Origin: Peribacter sp964404805
GTDB taxonomy: Bacteria; Patescibacteriota; Gracilibacteria; Peribacterales; Peribacteraceae
Reading direction: 5' to 3'
Assembly (NCBI GenBank): GCA_964404805.1
Contig: CAYOLJ010000023.1
Span: forward strand, 1-13,967
Length of the DNA stretch: 13,967 bases
This document shows positions 13,138 through 13,967 of this stretch, in pieces. How positions within the stretch are numbered: the stretch's first letter is position 1; the number at the start of each line of letters is the position of its first letter. The position numbers and the translations under genes were made by a program. The notes beneath the pieces were generated by a model. It worked only from the letters and a program-made list of their open reading frames with translations. It did not search any database and had not been told where the DNA came from.

Positions 13138-13818
13138 TCAACCGTCTCCATCAGAAGGCACTTCTTCCCAGTCGATTTCTCTACCATCCCCTCCGTCACT
13201 TTCAAGGACCGCATCGAGTTCTTCATCCCCTTCAACCGTAGGGGGATCGATGGGATCGATGGGCGTTTCAACCTCTTTAACTATGGGGGGCTCAATAGGA
13301 TCAGTCGGCGTCTCAGACAGAGCAGGATTAAGAGGTTTGGCTACTGGAGACACAGGGGGTTTCTTCGGAATCTTCGGAGTGTCATCAGGTTTCTTTGTGG
13401 TAGACGCTTCGATTTTCTCTACTACTGCAAGTATTGCTTCCATCTGCGCATGGAACCTTCCATGATCCTCGGCGATTCTAAGGGCAATTGCCTCCGCATC
13501 ACTTTTTGTTTTAAGTGCGTCACTGAAGGTTTCTTCCAATGCAGCATATGTTCTCTGTACGACACCTCTGTCCGGCTCAATTTCCGCCAATAGAGGGATG
13601 CCGTTGAGCCGCACGCTTCCATGAAACAGGGCATAGAGCACGCTGTGTGCCCCATCCATTCTACGATGGATCTCTTGCAGGACTCTTTCGGCAGACCTTT
13701 TTTTGTTGGGTTCTTTGTGTTCGTGTAGTCCTGTGGTTACATTGAAATATCGGTCTGCTACATCACAAGCATGCGGGAGCTGTTTTTTGAGGAGATCGAT
13801 GGCGGAAGGAGTTGGCAT
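13138..13818 (-). CDS. Protein of unknown function with Pro/acidic repeat tail (226 aa)
   Basis: I do not recognise this protein. Residues 1-135 look helical and soluble (e.g. AERVLQEIHRRMDGAHSVLYALFHG and ALEETFSDALKTKSDAEAIALRIAED). From about 140 the sequence is low in complexity: Lys/Pro-rich (KKPDDTPKIPKKPP), then two adjacent 15-residue units, SETPTDPIEPPIVKE (168-182) and VETPIDPIDPPTVEG (183-197), then a very acidic end. There is no signal peptide or membrane span, so it is probably cytosolic with a disordered tail. It is convergent with the ligase-like gene (4-nt gap) and divergent from guaA, with back-to-back promoters. A long competing Ser-rich open frame on the + strand is its shadow. 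Confidence 0.68.
   Translation of the reverse strand: MPTPSAIDLLKKQLPHACDVADRYFNVTTGLHEHKEPNKKRSAERVLQEIHRRMDGAHSVLYALFHGSVRLNGIPLLAEIEPDRGVVQRTYAALEETFSDALKTKSDAEAIALRIAEDHGRFHAQMEAILAVVEKIEASTTKKPDDTPKIPKKPPVSPVAKPLNPALSETPTDPIEPPIVKEVETPIDPIDPPTVEGDEELDAVLESDGGDGREIDWEEVPSDGDG
13228..13317 (-). repeat. Two tandem 45-bp units coding a 15-residue Pro/Asp repeat
   Basis: Codons 168-182 and 183-197 of the 226-aa gene are a direct duplication; 9 of 15 residues are identical. On the + strand both units carry G-rich pieces such as GGGGGATCGATGGGATC and GGGGGCTCAATAGGATC. The DNA has drifted, so it is not a recent duplication. Confidence 0.65.
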
Positions 13819-13827
13819 AGGAGGCGC

Positions 13828-13856
13828 ATGTTCTCTCCCGCTTCGGCTTTTGTCAA
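13828..13856 (-). promoter_or_regulatory. Possible promoter of the 226-aa gene
   Basis: On the minus strand a perfect TTGACA (13856-13851), a 17-nt spacer and GAACAT (13833-13828), ending 9 nt before ATG 13818. The -35 is strong and the -10 weak. Its -35 overlaps that of the divergent guaA promoter. Confidence 0.45.
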
Positions 13857-13877
13857 TATGCCATCTCGGGCTATCCT
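13850..13877 (+). promoter_or_regulatory. Probable guaA promoter
   Basis: TTGTCA (13850-13855), a 16-nt spacer and TATCCT (13872-13877), ending 6 nt before ATG 13884. The -35 box overlaps the divergent -35 by five bases, so the two promoters probably compete for RNA polymerase. Confidence 0.5.
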
Positions 13878-13883
13878 GTCTGC

Positions 13884-13967
13884 ATGCAAGAAACGCCTAT
13901 CAGACGGCCCATCGTCATTCTCGATTTTGGTGGACAGTATGCGCATCTCATCGCACGTCGTGTGCGC
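13884..13967 (+). CDS. guaA: GMP synthase (glutamine-hydrolysing), N-terminal start (partial)
   Basis: The window ends 28 codons into this gene. The visible part has PIVILDFGGQYAHLIARRVR (residues 9-28), which matches the first strand and helix of the class I glutamine amidotransferase domain of GuaA (usual ILDFGSQYxxLIARRVRE). GuaA aminates XMP to GMP in the cytosol, using glutamine and ATP. The DFG-x-QY string and ARRVR are characteristic, so the assignment is good despite the small fragment. The related amidotransferase domains of carbamoyl-phosphate synthase and anthranilate synthase lack this string. The ATG gives an 8-residue lead before the first strand. The promoter lies 6 nt upstream and there is no Shine-Dalgarno sequence. 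Confidence 0.88.
   Translation, partial: MQETPIRRPIVILDFGGQYAHLIARRVR

Noticed and set aside
1..13967. tRNA genes, CRISPR arrays, insertion sequences and phage genes
   Set aside because: No cloverleaf-like segment, regularly spaced repeat, transposase or phage protein was seen by eye on either strand; a tRNAscan or minced run was not possible.

Overview
The window looks like a piece of a bacterial chromosome with moderate GC content. It carries housekeeping genes (infC end, rpmI, rplT, trmD, gpmA, guaA start), a fermentative 2-oxoacid oxidoreductase operon, and cell-surface polysaccharide genes on both strands. Many proteins are divergent members of their families and several genes are unrecognised. 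Almost no start codon has a Shine-Dalgarno sequence, and -10-like boxes lie only 6-12 nt before many starts. This pattern, with an anaerobic Kor-type enzyme, suggests a candidate-phylum bacterium (Patescibacteria/CPR, perhaps Peregrinibacteria/Peribacteria-like). That placement is inference, since no rRNA is present. TGA is used as a stop by many genes, so the code is standard and not the UGA=Gly code of Gracilibacteria/Absconditabacteria.

Layout: (1) 1-733, + strand, the end of infC, then rpmI and rplT. (2) 783-935, copy A of a ~155-bp structured repeat. (3) 939-2235, - strand, a NIF3-like protein and a 77-aa unknown. (4) 2343-5457, + strand, a tightly coupled flavodoxin / 2-oxoacid oxidoreductase alpha / beta operon. 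(5) 5514-7175, + strand, a 223-aa unknown, trmD and a DUF167 protein. (6) 7177-8259, - strand, a 101-aa unknown and a DsbA-like lipoprotein. (7) 8370-8526, copy B of the repeat. (8) 8544-9667, - strand, a WecG/TagA/CpsF glycosyltransferase and a one-span membrane protein. (9) 9730-13133, + strand, gpmA, a UDP-GlcNAc 2-epimerase-like protein and an O-antigen-ligase-like membrane protein. (10) 13138-13818, - strand, a 226-aa unknown with a Pro/acidic tail. (11) 13884 to the end, + strand, the start of guaA.

Working together: the flavodoxin and KorAB probably form one redox unit that oxidises a 2-oxoacid to an acyl-CoA and passes electrons to flavodoxin. The TagA-like transferase, epimerase and ligase-like protein probably act in making or attaching a surface polysaccharide. 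The DsbA-like lipoprotein may support disulfides in exported proteins.

The most unusual signal is the pair of repeats at 783-935 and 8370-8526. Each sits 3-17 nt beyond the stop codon of a minus-strand gene. Each carries a strong hairpin with partly compensated stem changes, and each has an overlapping G-quadruplex-type motif on the strand transcribed with that gene.
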